64,000 nt of DNA from Erinaceus europaeus (Eukaryota > Chordata > Mammalia > Eulipotyphla > Erinaceidae). Positions 21,920 to 31,040 of this stretch are shown one piece after another (the stretch's first letter is position 1; the number at the start of each line of letters is the position of its first letter). Below the pieces are notes generated by a model. The model was not told where the DNA came from and did not search any database. It saw only the letters and a list, made by a program, of their open reading frames with translations. The position numbers were made by a program, and so were the translations under genes. The stretch spans positions 4,628,187 to 4,692,186 of the forward strand of contig NC_080165.1 of the NCBI RefSeq assembly GCF_950295315.1, written 5' to 3'.

Positions 21920-22099
21920 TTTGGGGATCAGGGTGATGTCAGCCTCATAGAATGTATTTAGGAGTGTTCCCTCTTCTTCTATTTTCTGCAAGAGTTTGAG
22001 GAGGATGGGTGTTAGTTCTTTTTTGAATGTTTTGTAAAATTCATTAGTATAGCCATCAGGACCCAGGCTTTTGCTCTTGGTTATTTTAAGATTTATTGG

Positions 22100-22980
22100 T
22101 GAAGATGAGCAAAAGTAATTGCTTGCTTAGCAAAGAAAGGCAGTCATATTTTTTTTCTTAATCACTGCTCAAAGGTGTTCATTTCTTTTCTCTCTGCATA
22201 CAGGTTCACAGATGCCTACAAGTCTCCTACCCTGTCACTCTTCTCCCTTGCTCTGAGTTCTTTGACTGTAAGAAAGAATTTGTTTTAACTGAGCTTTAAG
22301 TGATAAAAATACACTCAGTTGGATCCTATCAGTTTGAGAACAATTATGTCATTATTCTTACCAAAATACATATCTTTTAAGAAAAAAAAAGGATACTTTT
22401 GAACTGTGTACTGGGTCAACTATAGAACCAATGTTTTAGAAAGAAACTTTATTTCATAATTCCAGATAATGTTCATTTATGCAAGTGTGTCTGTGTTCTA
22501 TACCCTTTATGTGGGTCATTGAGAGCATGCAATTTATGTTAAAGTGCATATATGCTAATGGGAACATGTTTATTATTTGCTAGTTCAGTGGATAATAGAT
22601 TTACTGAATAACCCTGAAATTATGCTTGGTAGTACAAAGAAAAGAAAGTTAGTTTTCTAAGAGGATTCAGATCTCTATATAAATGCCCCGTCCGACCTAA
22701 AGTCCACAAGAAAACAAGTCCACCTCCAGCCTTTATCTACAGATGATCTTAGTAAAGTAAAAGTGAAAGATTGGAGAGAAGTCTAGAAGGTGTGTATAAA
22801 GAGTCTGTTTTATCTTGGCAGAGTTTAAAGAACATATAAACCCTTTAATGTACAAAGATATGCTTTCACAGATGAGCTGATTCCTAATTCTTGCCTGGAG
22901 ATTTCTGAAGCCATCAAATAAACAGAAATAGCCCCCACAAAGAATTTCAATAGGCCAAATTAATGGTGCTTGACAATGAG

Positions 22981-23026
<46 letters not shown>

Positions 23027-23410
23027 CATACGTAGATATAAAGTTTCTGTTACTGGTCTTACACTTCTGCTGAAGAAGCATGTCACGTAAACAGCATCCT
23101 AGACTGGTGGATCAGCTAACTGAGACGTATCTGAGCTTGTGAATCTCTCTGCTGAGGTCCATGCCTCAGCAGAGCTACAAGAGCTGTCACAGTTTCCTTT
23201 TGATCTTGCTTGGCAACCTCATCAACATAATAACCCTTTGCCTTCAGAATGCTTCAGGGTATAACATTAGCTATTGAATACTTAAAATATAAGATTCCAT
23301 CAGGATTTTCACCCATAAGATTCTTATTTATTTTTATTTTCCTCAGATAAGAACCCTAAAAAATAGAAACAATAATAGAAACTTAAGTTGATGTTGTTAG
23401 AAGAAGGGTG
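22100..23410. other. 1.3 kb of single-copy DNA
   Basis: No gene recognised. A (GT)n tract lies at 22,984-23,024. The remaining sequence is moderately AT-rich and without repeats I can name. Confidence 0.5.
22984..23024. repeat. (GT)n microsatellite
   Basis: About 20 uninterrupted GT units. Confidence 0.93.
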
Positions 23411-23955
23411 AATTTTTAAAAATTTTATTAGTGATTTAATATTGATTTACAAAATTCCATGTCAACAGGGGTTGAACTCCATACCATTCCCACCACCAGA
23501 GTTCTGAATCCCTCATCCATCCATTATCTTTATCAAAGCAAGGACTGCAAAAAGCTGAATAAGGGCATGAGACTGGCAGACTATAATGATGACTCTTTAG
23601 TCACTATCAGGCTACCCCATCAGCTGGGGCCCTAATCAGGGAGTCCTGAGATTCTTACACAGACATGATGGGCCTAGACCTCAAATAAATCTCTCTCTCC
23701 ATTGTTACTGGTCATCTCCATCAGGAACAACACAATAGACCCCTTTGTGGGCCCCCATAGGACCTTGCCCTCAACTTGGATCAGCAATGGTAGAGAATGT
23801 TCCATCCTCTAAAGGGAGGCTGGACAACATACTCTATGCTCCACCTGAGGAAGATGGGTCCTGATATTGGGGCAGCTTGGACTGTTCCTACTCATGACCA
23901 AAGAATGTGAGGTTAGATCTACAGGTATGCAGAGGTCACATAGGCTCCTGAGCAG
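23411..23955. mobile_element. L1 3'-UTR copy with 5' inversion
   Basis: The left 110 bp (to about 23,520) are minus-strand L1 3' terminus (TTTTATTAGTGATTTAATAT, CCATTCCCACCACCAGAG). From about 23,521 the sequence switches to plus orientation and follows the UTR from CTTTATCAAAGCAAGGACTG through CACAGACATGATGGGC to GTCACATAGGCTCCTGAGC. This head-to-head arrangement with a gap between the two parts is the pattern left by twin priming. No target duplication was found. Confidence 0.75.
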
Positions 23956-24314
23956 GAAACTCTTAAATTATTGCAAGAATACTTTGAAATAATATTACTA
24001 TTGCAAGTCATTAGCAAAGAAGGGGATTCTTAAGCTCGCTTCTTTCAGATTTTTAAACTCATTTGTCCACTTGTATACAAAAAGGTATTGGCAGAGTCAG
24101 AGGCCAGTCTGAGCCTGTATCTTCAGAAACAAAACTGATGTTTCTGAGAGCCTGCCTGAAAAAGGAGAAACTGGCCATCAGGAAAGCACATTGAACATTA
24201 AACTTTGATGTTTGTCTTGTGCCCTCGTAGAAGATAATGATTGATTTGGGGATCTGCTCTCAAAATGGTTTTGCATTTCAATGACTAGATTTCAGTGCCT
24301 CATTTTTGTAGACC
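23956..24314. other. Single-copy DNA, nothing recognised
   Basis: No supported feature. Confidence 0.45.
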
Positions 24315-24458
24315 TGGAGGCGGTGTAGTAGGCGATGTTGGATGTCCAAGCATGAGGTCCTGAGCTTGACCTCCTGATATGACATGTGCCAAAGTGATGC
24401 TTTTATTCTCTCTCTATTTTCTTTGGTTTCACATCTTAATGAATAAATAAATCTTTTA
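24315..24458 (+). mobile_element. Type C tRNA-like SINE
   Basis: GGAGGCGGTGTAGTAGGCGA, then GAGGTCCTGAGCTTGACCTC (B-box-like) and a TAATGAATAAATAAATC tail. It matches the layout of 2,000-2,160. Confidence 0.6.
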
Positions 24459-24469
24459 AACTACATAAA

Positions 24470-24495
24470 TAGGACCAGGTTGTGGCACATCCCAT

Positions 24496-24540
<45 letters not shown>

Positions 24541-24715
24541 GCACAAGGACGCCAGTTCAAGCCCCCAGTGCCAGCACCCCTTCCCACTAGTGAAGAGCTT
24601 CATTAATGGTGAAACAGGGTTGCAGGTGTCTCTCTCTTTCTCTCCCCCTTTCTACCTCTCCCTCCCCTCTCATTTTATCTCTATCTCTATAAGAAATAAA
24701 TGAATATATAAAAAC
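24470..24715 (+). mobile_element. Hedgehog SINE, type B, carrying a (CA)n/(TA)n expansion
   Basis: Head AGGACCAGGTTGTGGCACAT, then a CA tract and TATATA at about 24,499-24,541 where other copies have a single ACACATT-like motif. The B-box region CCAGTTCAAGCCCC, body and AATAAATGAATATAT tail follow. The microsatellite appears to have grown inside the tRNA-like head, between the A and B boxes. Confidence 0.85.
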
Positions 24716-24745
24716 AAAAATATAAGCAAATAAACAACCATTATA

Positions 24746-25208
24746 TGCTGGGAAAATGTGCAGATGCAGACAACATCTGCCATGTTGTCCCCTCAGACTA
24801 TTGCTAGTTCCCTCTGGAGTTGGGACATTCTCGGAGTGCCTGTTCCGCCATGTTGTGCCCTCAGGGCATTGTCTGTTCCCTGCAATAGTTGGAGTGCTTT
24901 GGTTACTCCTCCCCTTTCCCATTCCCACAAAAGTTATTATCCTACCCTGGAGTGCTATGGTTACTCCTCGCCGTTCTCATTCTCATGAGAGCTACTCCCA
25001 TAAAAACCCTTCTTCTTCTTCTGCCCCTCGCTCTCTTGCCCGCTTTTCACCTCGGTGACGGAAGGGTGTGGCGTGAAGCAGGAGGCGGCCATTTTGGCTG
25101 GCTCTACGTGGCCTGAACCACCTGTCTGACCGAACAATAAAGGATCGTGTTCCCTTTCTGCTCCAAACCTCCTTTTTCTGTGTCCCGCTGCCACCGCAGC
25201 AAGCGACA
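24746..25208 (+). mobile_element. Solo LTR, class II-like ERV, family 1
   Basis: A 463-bp LTR beginning TGCTGGGAAAATGTGC and ending AGCAAGCGACA. The flanks ATTATA (24,740-24,745) and ATTACA (25,209-25,214) are a 6-bp duplication with one change. It has TATA-like CCCATAAAAACCC near 24,998 and AATAAAG near 25,135. It shares the GGTTACTCCTC duplicated blocks with the LTR at 16,811. Confidence 0.9.
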
Positions 25209-25214
25209 ATTACA

Positions 25215-25350
25215 TATATATATAGTTTATTTACCCAACGTGTGGGGGGGATTAACTTTATATGCACTGAAACAATGCTGCAGGTGTCTGGCCTTTTCTC
25301 TCTGTATCTCTCCCTATTTAAGGCTCTATCAAAAAATACAGAAAAGGAAA
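25215..25350 (+). mobile_element. SINE remnant
   Basis: A short fragment with CTGCAGGTGTCTGGCC, a CT-rich stretch and an AAAAAATACAGAAAAGG tail resembles the 3' half of a type B SINE, preceded by TATATA. Low certainty. Confidence 0.5.
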
Positions 25351-25782
25351 GCAAGGGCTGTTGGGCCTGGTTGAAGCTCTTCTGGCACTAAGCCACAGTG
25401 AAAACCCTACTGGCAAAACTGCATGTACTTAATGCTTCCTAAGAGTAACTCACACACTCCCCCATGAATTTCTGCGCACATGCACCGTCCACGTCCCTGC
25501 TTTCTTCTCTAGAGTGAAATCTGGTGATGTGGATAATAAAGTCTACGAGTGCCATGTGATGTTCTTTGACTTCCATGAATAGGAACTATTCTATTATATC
25601 ATCCATGCACCAGGTACTGTTTTCAAGATAGGGCCCAGGGAAATAATTTTGTTGACGTGTCTCATTTAATAAGAGATGAAACATTTATAGCTAAAAACTT
25701 GATTCCAGAGGCAAACCCTTCTATACTTTAATATATTACTTCTATATGCTGTTCTAACATAATTACACAGAACACATACATT
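25351..25782. other. Single-copy DNA
   Basis: No gene or repeat recognised. Confidence 0.45.
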
Positions 25783-26055
25783 GGGGACCAGGCAGTGGCA
25801 CACTGGACTGAGTATATCCATTACTCTGGACAAGGACTAAGGTCCCAGCCCAGTCACCCACCTGCAGGGGTGGAAGTTTTACAAGTGGTGAGGCAGTGCT
25901 GTAGATATCTTTCTTGCTCTCTCCCTGTACATCTTCTCCTCCCCTTTCAATTTCTCTCCGTCCTGTGAAACAAAAGAAAGGAAGAAAAATGACCACTTGA
26001 AGCAGTGGATTCTTCATACAGGCCTGAAACAGCAGCAATAACCCTGGCGGCATGA
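25783..26055 (+). mobile_element. Hedgehog SINE with 3' module
   Basis: Head GGGACCAGGCAGTGGCACAC (type B-like), body CACCTGCAGGGGTGGAAG, CT-rich stretch, GTCCTGTGAAACAAAAG, then the 3' module GACCACTTGAAGCAGTGG to GCAATAACCCTGGCGGC. It mixes a type B head with a module otherwise seen on type A copies. Confidence 0.8.
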
Positions 26056-26307
26056 TATATGTATGGAGCTTTGCTACACACACAAAAGCACCAACTCAGA
26101 ATGATGAAATACAAAGAAGAAGCTGTTTTGCTGTCATGTTTTCTAAATGCAAATGCACCCAATCTGGAAAATATCTATCAAGAAATGTTATCTCAACTTG
26201 ACTTCAGTAACAACGATGTGGTCTTCGGATATGTTTTTGGAAAAATCTTAATCTTCTACAAAAAGAAGCAAAAGAAACCTATAAACTTTAGTCTTTTAAA
26301 AGGCTTC

Positions 26308-26651
26308 TTTTCTATTTTTTTGCCTCCATGTTTATTGCTGGAGCTCAGTGCCTGCACCATGAACCCAATGCTCCTGGAGGTCATTTTTCCCTCTTTTGTT
26401 GCCCTTGTTGTGGTTATTAATGTTGTTGTTGATGCCGTTCGTTGTTGGATAGGACAGAGAGAAATGGAGAGAGGAAGGGAAGACAGAGAGGAAGAAAGAA
26501 AGATAGAGACACCTGCAGACCTGCTTCACTGCCTGTGAAGTGACTCCCCTGCAGGTGGGGAGCCAGGGGCTTGAACTGGGATCCTTCCTCAGGTCCTTAC
26601 GCTTTGCGCCATGTGTGCTTATGCCCCTGCGCTACCGCCTAACCGCCTCTC
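26308..26651 (-). mobile_element. Hedgehog SINE, type A, with 3' module
   Basis: Minus-strand full-length copy. The module (GCCTCCATG ... CTCCTGGAGG) lies at the left, then CAACGAACGGC-type tail spacer, GTTGGATAGGACAGAGAG and a head ending GCTACCGCC. The flanks AAAAGGCTTC (26,298-26,307) and AAAAGGTTTC (26,652-26,661) are a near-perfect duplication. Confidence 0.9.
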
Positions 26652-26661
26652 AAAAGGTTTC

Positions 26662-27745
26662 CTGACTAGACCCTACAGGTCATTTTCAGAATGAGAAGAA
26701 TAAAACATATGGAAATTAAAACAAACTATCAAAATAATTATCCTATAGTAAGAAGAGTTCTAAAAAGCATCTGTGTATTTATGGAATCTTGCTAAATAAT
26801 AAACATATTTTTGGTAGATGAGTTAGGTTGGCAAGCACGGCATTATCCTCATTATTTGACAGAATAGAAAAAAAATATATCCTTACCTTCTGAAGAAATG
26901 TTTCACTATATGTCACAGAAATATTAAAAAGAAAAAGCACGTATTAAATATTTATATATGCTAAATGCACAGGCTTTAGTATTATAAAAACAGAAAGGTT
27001 TGTTGCATTTAGTTTAATGAAATTCATATTCAAATAGGATTTTTTATATATAGTAAACTACTAGATTCCTGCTATTTGTCCAATTTTTGCTTTTGGCAAA
27101 AACATGAGTTTTAGCTTCATTGCACATTTTCTTCTGAGTTTTCCTAGCCACAAGTAGACAGGTAATTCATAAGTCTCAGTGGGGGAATTCTGGAGCTTGT
27201 TTCATGCACAATTTCAGAGAGAGAGGCAAATGAGGTAGCCAGGAGAGATCCCAGGGGCTAACTCTTCCTAGGCAGAAGTTCCATTTAAAAAGCATAAAAT
27301 TATAATAAAAATTAAAAATGCACAAAGTGCATAGAAGTGATATTTGTGACTAGAGAAAAAGAAGTCAACTTTAATCAATCTTTGCTCTAAGAACTCTATT
27401 ATTTCTTGCAAAGATTTCAGGGCATTGTTCGCATGGTAAAATTCAGCTAGTGAGCAAATGTCAGTGTAAAACTGCCCGTTGAACTCACCTGCCATCATCT
27501 CAACACCCTTCAGCCTGAAAACAGAGTTGATAACAAACAAGACTTAGACTGTTGAACTTTAACTTAATATATTAGTGCATACTGTATATACTACCATAAA
27601 AGATGCATCCTTTCTAACTCTGCTTCATAAATGAATTCGAAATTTAAGTATGTCTACCATATGCTCACATATGTCTAAAACCACTAACTTAACATTTGAT
27701 GATTTTTTTTCTGAAATATTTTAGAGGTTCATATTTCCGTTAGTA
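26662..27745. other. Single-copy DNA with an unexplained short open frame
   Basis: Non-repeat sequence. On the minus strand an open frame of about 90 codons (27,540-27,268) contains CAG|GTGAGT, a perfect splice-donor match, after TCTGTTTTCAG, a good acceptor. The sites bracket only 26 nt. The encoded peptide (EFNGQFYTDICSLAEFYH) is not one I recognise. No codon or conservation evidence can be drawn from one sequence. Confidence 0.35.
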
Positions 27746-28366
27746 TTTATTTATTTCCTCCAGGATTATCTCTGCGGCTCAGAGCTGTCACTGCCCCAGT
27801 ACCTAATTTTTTCCTTATTCTTGGATAAGACAGAAAGAAATTGAGATATGTCTGGGCTGCGCCATGGAGGAGAGATAGAGGAGATCTGAGCAAAGAGGGA
27901 ACACAAATCTTTATTCGCATGGACACCTCAGAGTTGGGTGAGAGCGCAGTGGTTTGGGCCACGTGGAGCTAGCCACAATGGCTGCCTCCCGCAGCACCTT
28001 TCCTGCATCCATTCACCAAGGTGAAAAGAGGGTGAGAGAGAGAGAGACGGAGGCAGGAGGGCTTTATAGGGCAAAATCCAGGAGTGACGAGTCGGGACAG
28101 GGTTGGTTGGGAAAGGTACTCTGAGAATATCTTATTAACTCTTGTGGGAACTGGCAATAACCTGAGGGGAAAACATAGCGACTGTGACTGCATCTGCACA
28201 ATTTCCCAGCAGAGAGAGGAGGGGGAGATAGAGAGGGAGAGAGATACCTGAAGACCTGCTTCACCGCCTGCCTGTGAATCAGACCCTCCGCAGGTGGGCA
28301 GCCAGGGCTCAGACCCAGATCCTTGCACTTAGTATCATGTGCGCTTTCCACTACCTGCCCCCCTAA
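27746..28366 (-). mobile_element. Hedgehog SINE, type A, split by a solo LTR
   Basis: Left part (to 27,848) has the 3' module and GGATAAGACAGAAAG; the right part resumes at AGAGAGGAGGGGGAGATAG and ends with the head near CACTACCTGCCCCCC. The LTR at 27,849-28,211 interrupts the pyrimidine domain. Confidence 0.88.
27849..28211 (-). mobile_element. Solo LTR, class II-like ERV, family 1
   Basis: A 363-bp LTR in minus orientation. In sense it starts TGCTGGGAAATTGTGC and contains CCCTATAAAGCCC (near 28,064) and GAATAAAGATTTG. The flanks GAGATA and GAGAGA (27,843-27,848 and 28,212-28,217) are a 6-bp duplication with one change. It is shorter than its relatives at 16.8 and 24.7 kb. Confidence 0.87.
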
Positions 28367-28399
28367 GTTATTTCCTAACAAAAGGAACATATTAGAAGA

Positions 28400-28640
28400 G
28401 CTTTTAAAATGTTTTTCTTTTTCTAAATGCTGTATCTGTTTATCTTTGGATAGAGGCATTGAGAAATTGAGGGGGGAAGGGAGACAGAAGGAAAGAGAGG
28501 GAGGAAAAGAGGCCAGTAGCAGTGTTTGACCACTCGTGAAGATTCCCTCCCTAATGGAGAACAGAGGGCTTGAAACCCTGGTTCTTCTACATGGTAACAC
28601 ACATGCTCTATTGGGTACACCACTGGCTGGCACCCAAGAA
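28400..28640 (-). mobile_element. Hedgehog SINE, type B, diverged
   Basis: Minus-strand copy recognised by TTTATCTTTGGATAGAGGC at the tail side, CACTCGTGAAGATTCCC in the body and a head ending CACCACTGGCTGGCACCC. Confidence 0.75.
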
Positions 28641-29028
28641 AATCCATTTTTTGTGAGGGATGTTTTATTTTCCAGGAATATAACATATGTGATAGCGTGT
28701 ACATGTTCCCAAACACAGTGACCCTGATTCAAGTCCCTGGCCCCAGACAGTGGGAACAGGCAATGAGGAGCGGTGAAGTGCTTTATCTCCCCTCCCTTTT
28801 TTCTTTCCTCTCACAGTCTCTGTCTCCCTTTCCATCTCTTTTTTTAAAGTTTTTTTATGTTTATTTATTTTCCCTTTTGTTTCCCTTGTTGTTTTATTGT
28901 TGTAGTTGTTACTGTTGTTTTTGACGTCATCATTGTTGGATAGGACAGAGAGAAATGGAGAGAGGAGGGGAAGACAGACAGGGGGAGAGAAAGACAGACA
29001 CCTGCAGACCTGCTTCACCGCCTGTGAA

Positions 29029-29354
29029 ACAGAGCTGGCAGTCAGCTGAGGTCAAGAACAAACACCTCATCACAGACCCCTGCGAGCGTCAACCCGGCTT
29101 TGACCTAGCACGTTATGATTGGGCCCTCCTCCATCGCTATCGATCAGGCCATGGCCGGTGCGCCGCTATGTTCCATCGCTGGGGAGCCAGAGACGACCCG
29201 AACTGCCCCTGCGGCTCCAGACAGACTATGACCCACATAGTCAACGACTGCCACCTCTCCAGATTCAAAGGAGGTCTCGAAACTTTACATCAGGCTCAAC
29301 CTGATGCTGTTGTCTGGCTACAGAAGAAAGGCAAACACTAGAAGAAGAAGAACT
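29029..29354 (+). mobile_element. 3' end of a non-L1 LINE (RTE/CR1-like superfamily, clade uncertain)
   Basis: A 326-bp insert in a type A SINE, bounded by the 9-bp duplication GCCTGTGAA (29,020-29,028 and 29,355-29,363). It ends in a (GAA)n tail rather than poly(A), unlike L1, and is rich in CpG. It carries an open C-terminal reading frame with a CxC-x8-H-x4-C cluster of the type seen at the C-terminus of several non-LTR retrotransposon clades. Its last ~57 bases are shared with the compact elements at 13.57 and 21.0 kb. Confidence 0.78.
29030..29341 (+). pseudogene. Partial ORF: C-terminal end of a non-L1 LINE protein
   Basis: From the insertion boundary to a TAG at 29,339-29,341 there are about 103 codons with no stop. 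The 5' part, including reverse transcriptase and endonuclease, was lost by truncation on insertion, so there is no genuine start codon. The peptide contains DWALLHRYRSGHGRCAAM, followed by CPCGSRQTMTHIVNDC, a probable zinc-binding CCHC cluster, then GGLETLHQAQPDAVVWLQKK. Such a segment follows the reverse transcriptase in RTE- and CR1/jockey-like LINE proteins; the clade assignment is from memory of family patterns, not a search. The absence of disabling mutations suggests a young insertion. Confidence 0.7.
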
Positions 29355-29770
29355 GCCTGTGAAGCGACTCCCCTGCAGGTGGGGAGCCGGGGGCTCAAAC
29401 CCGGATCCATACGCCGGTCCATGAGCTTTGCACCGCATGTGCTTAACCTGCCACGCCACTACCCGACTCCCCTTTCCGTCTCTTGTTATCTTATATTCGA
29501 AAGGAGTCAACTGGGACCAATAAAATTGTGCAGGCACAAACACAAACAAACAGAAACCTGGCAGCACATAAGGAAAATAAAAGTTTTAAATTCAGCATAC
29601 AATATAATGGATACTGAATCAGCTTTCTTAAGAAAACCCACATCTCCCATACCAATTCTGTATGCCCATTCCTCATTGTTCTCGAGGAAACTGGACTAGA
29701 TACAGTGTTCACAACTTCTAGATAATGCAACGTTTTATCAACAGAGTGTTTCAAATCCAAGACCCAGAAA

Positions 29771-29883
29771 CCTGTCTGGGCTGGAGAAATAGCTCACTTG
29801 GAGGTGTGCTGCTTTGCCATGTGTGCGATTCTGCTTTGAGTCCTGCCCCACCACACTGAAGGAAAGATTGCTGCTCTGGTTTC

Positions 29884-29922
<39 letters not shown>

Positions 29923-30000
29923 TTCTTTTCCCCTTTTCTCTTATTCTATCTGTCATCTATCATCTATCTATCTATATCTATCTATCTATCAGAAATAAAA
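29771..30000 (+). mobile_element. Type C SINE with long CT and CTAT tracts
   Basis: GGCTGGAGAAATAGCTCACT (A-box-like) and GATTCTGCTTTGAGTCCTGCC (B-box-like) head, then (CT)n at about 29,891-29,915, CTTTTC repeats and (CTAT)n at about 29,955-29,990, ending AGAAATAAAAATT. Confidence 0.65.
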
Positions 30001-30003
30001 ATT

Positions 30004-30308
30004 GAGGGGACTGGGTGATGGCATACCAGGTTAAGCGCACATAGTACAAAGCACAAGGACCAGCACAAGGATCCTGGTTCGAGCCCCTGGCTCCCCCCAG
30101 GAGGGGGACACTTCACAAGCGATGAAGCAGGTCTGTAGGTGTCTGTCTTTTTCTCTCCCTCTCTGTCTCATCTGCCTCTCTCAATTTCTCTCTGTCCTAT
30201 CCGCAAAATAAAGTGAAAAAAAAAATATGGCCTCCAGGACCAGTGGACTCGTAGCAGAGGCACGGAGCCCAAGCAATAACCCCGGAGGGAAAGGAAGGAA
30301 GGAAGAAA
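30004..30308 (+). mobile_element. Hedgehog SINE, type A, with 3' module
   Basis: GAGGGGACTGGGTGATGGCA head, B box GGTTCGAGCCCCTGG, body and GTCCTATCCGCAAAATAAAG, then the module GGCCTCCAGG ... CCCCGGAGG and a GGAA-rich tail. The 13-bp duplication AGAAATAAAAATT (29,991-30,003 and 30,309-30,321) bounds it. Confidence 0.93.
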
Positions 30309-30412
30309 AGAAATAAAAATTAAAGTCCTAATTGCTTTATTTCAGGAATAAACTCAAGTGTCATGGCTGTGGCTAGTGCCTGGAGTAGCATCAACGTTTT
30401 CCTTCTTGCCTG

Positions 30413-30455
<43 letters not shown>

Positions 30456-30604
30456 TGAGTGTGTGTGTCTGTGTGTGTGAGTGTGTGTGTGAGTGTGTGT
30501 GTGTGTGTGTCTGTGTGTGTGAGTGTGTGTGTGAGTGTGTGTGTCTATGTGTGTGTGTGTGTGAGTGTGTGTGTGTGTGAGTGTGTGTGTCTGTGTATGT
30601 GTCT
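30413..30604. repeat. Long compound (GT)n microsatellite
   Basis: About 190 bp of GT with periodic GAGT, TCTG and TATG interruptions. The interruptions recur in repeated blocks such as GTGTGTGAGTGTGTGTG, indicating unit-level duplication as well as slippage. It has Z-DNA-forming potential. Confidence 0.95.
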
Positions 30605-31040
30605 GAAATCTTAAGAAGCTTTTAGATTGACATAAATTTCCTAAATACATTTAATCCATTACTAATATAAAAATCCAACAGATTATAGGTTTAATTTAGA
30701 TTACAAAACATTATATATCTAATGAATGAGGTGGAATATTTAAAACTACTGGGACCACTCAGGCAAGGCATTTGACCTTGTAAACAGCCTTTTGACAACC
30801 CCCCTAGTGCCATGGCTGTTGGCCACATATGTACACTGACTCTGGAGAACAGTAATTTTTATTAGTGAATCTTCTGTACTTTGGAATTAGAATGGCATTA
30901 TATTATCTGCCACCAATCTAAAAAGAAAACATTTCCTAGTTACTCTCCAATTTTACCAAGCAAGGTCTTTAAGTGCTTTATTTTTATTTCAGTGTAGATA
31001 CTTACTTGAATTTTAAGTACACTGATTCTACTTCTAAGTC
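30605..31040. other. Single-copy DNA
   Basis: No gene or repeat recognised. Confidence 0.45.

Larger units (their letters stand above)
17476..22095 (-). mobile_element. Old L1 with long 3' UTR, 5'-truncated
   Basis: In minus sense it runs from the reverse-transcriptase region (right end near 22,090) to a long 3' UTR (17,476 to about 18,900). The UTR part aligns by eye with the reverse complement of 15.0-15.4 kb: AGGAACATTGTAGGCTGC, GTGGAGAGAGGAGCCC and CCAGTCTCTTGCCCTTATCC have counterparts in the same order. An AT-rich block lies at 18,375-18,475. Later insertions are the compact element at 21,007 and the LTR at 21,454. The 3' terminus is missing, cut off at the neighbouring SINE. Confidence 0.8.
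18960..22095 (-). pseudogene. L1 ORF2 remnant (reverse transcriptase and C-terminal region)
   Basis: Broken minus-strand reading frames give L1 ORF2 pieces in the correct order. About 21,990-21,930 and 21,453-21,271 hold the start of the reverse transcriptase (TIKE-like [20 protein letters not shown]). About 20,898-20,431 holds its core, with SRQGYPLS and FIDDM where active L1 has FADD. About 20,208-19,876 carries the RWIKDLDI-like middle (here [11 protein letters not shown]). About 19,592-19,260 carries the C-terminal region with KYWKGCREKGTLINC, in which the usual CCHC cluster has lost its histidine. Many stops and frameshifts, plus the two insertions, make it nonfunctional. Confidence 0.85.
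28841..29469 (-). mobile_element. Hedgehog SINE, type A, interrupted by a LINE fragment
   Basis: Minus-strand copy without the 3' module. T-rich tail at 28,841-28,925, then GTTGGATAGGACAGAGAG, body to GCTTCACCGCCTGTGAA. It resumes after the insert with GCCTGTGAAGCGACTCCC and ends with the head CACTACCCGACTCCC. Its target duplication is CCCTTTCC(A/G)TCTCTT (28,826-28,840 and 29,470-29,484). Confidence 0.92.
28683..29490 (+). mobile_element. Diverged type B SINE, host of nested insertions
   Basis: The plus-strand fragment 28,683-28,840 (GACCCTGATTCAAGTCCCTG, CT-rich body to CCTTTCCATCTCTT) resumes at 29,470 (CCTTTCCGTCTCTT). Everything between is a later type A SINE with its own insert, giving a three-level nest. 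Confidence 0.75.

Noticed and set aside
28064..28732. 222-codon minus-strand open frame
   Set aside because: It runs through a solo LTR and two SINEs in succession and has no protein-family features.
30354..30650. 98-codon His-Thr-rich open frame
   Set aside because: Pure translation of the GT microsatellite.
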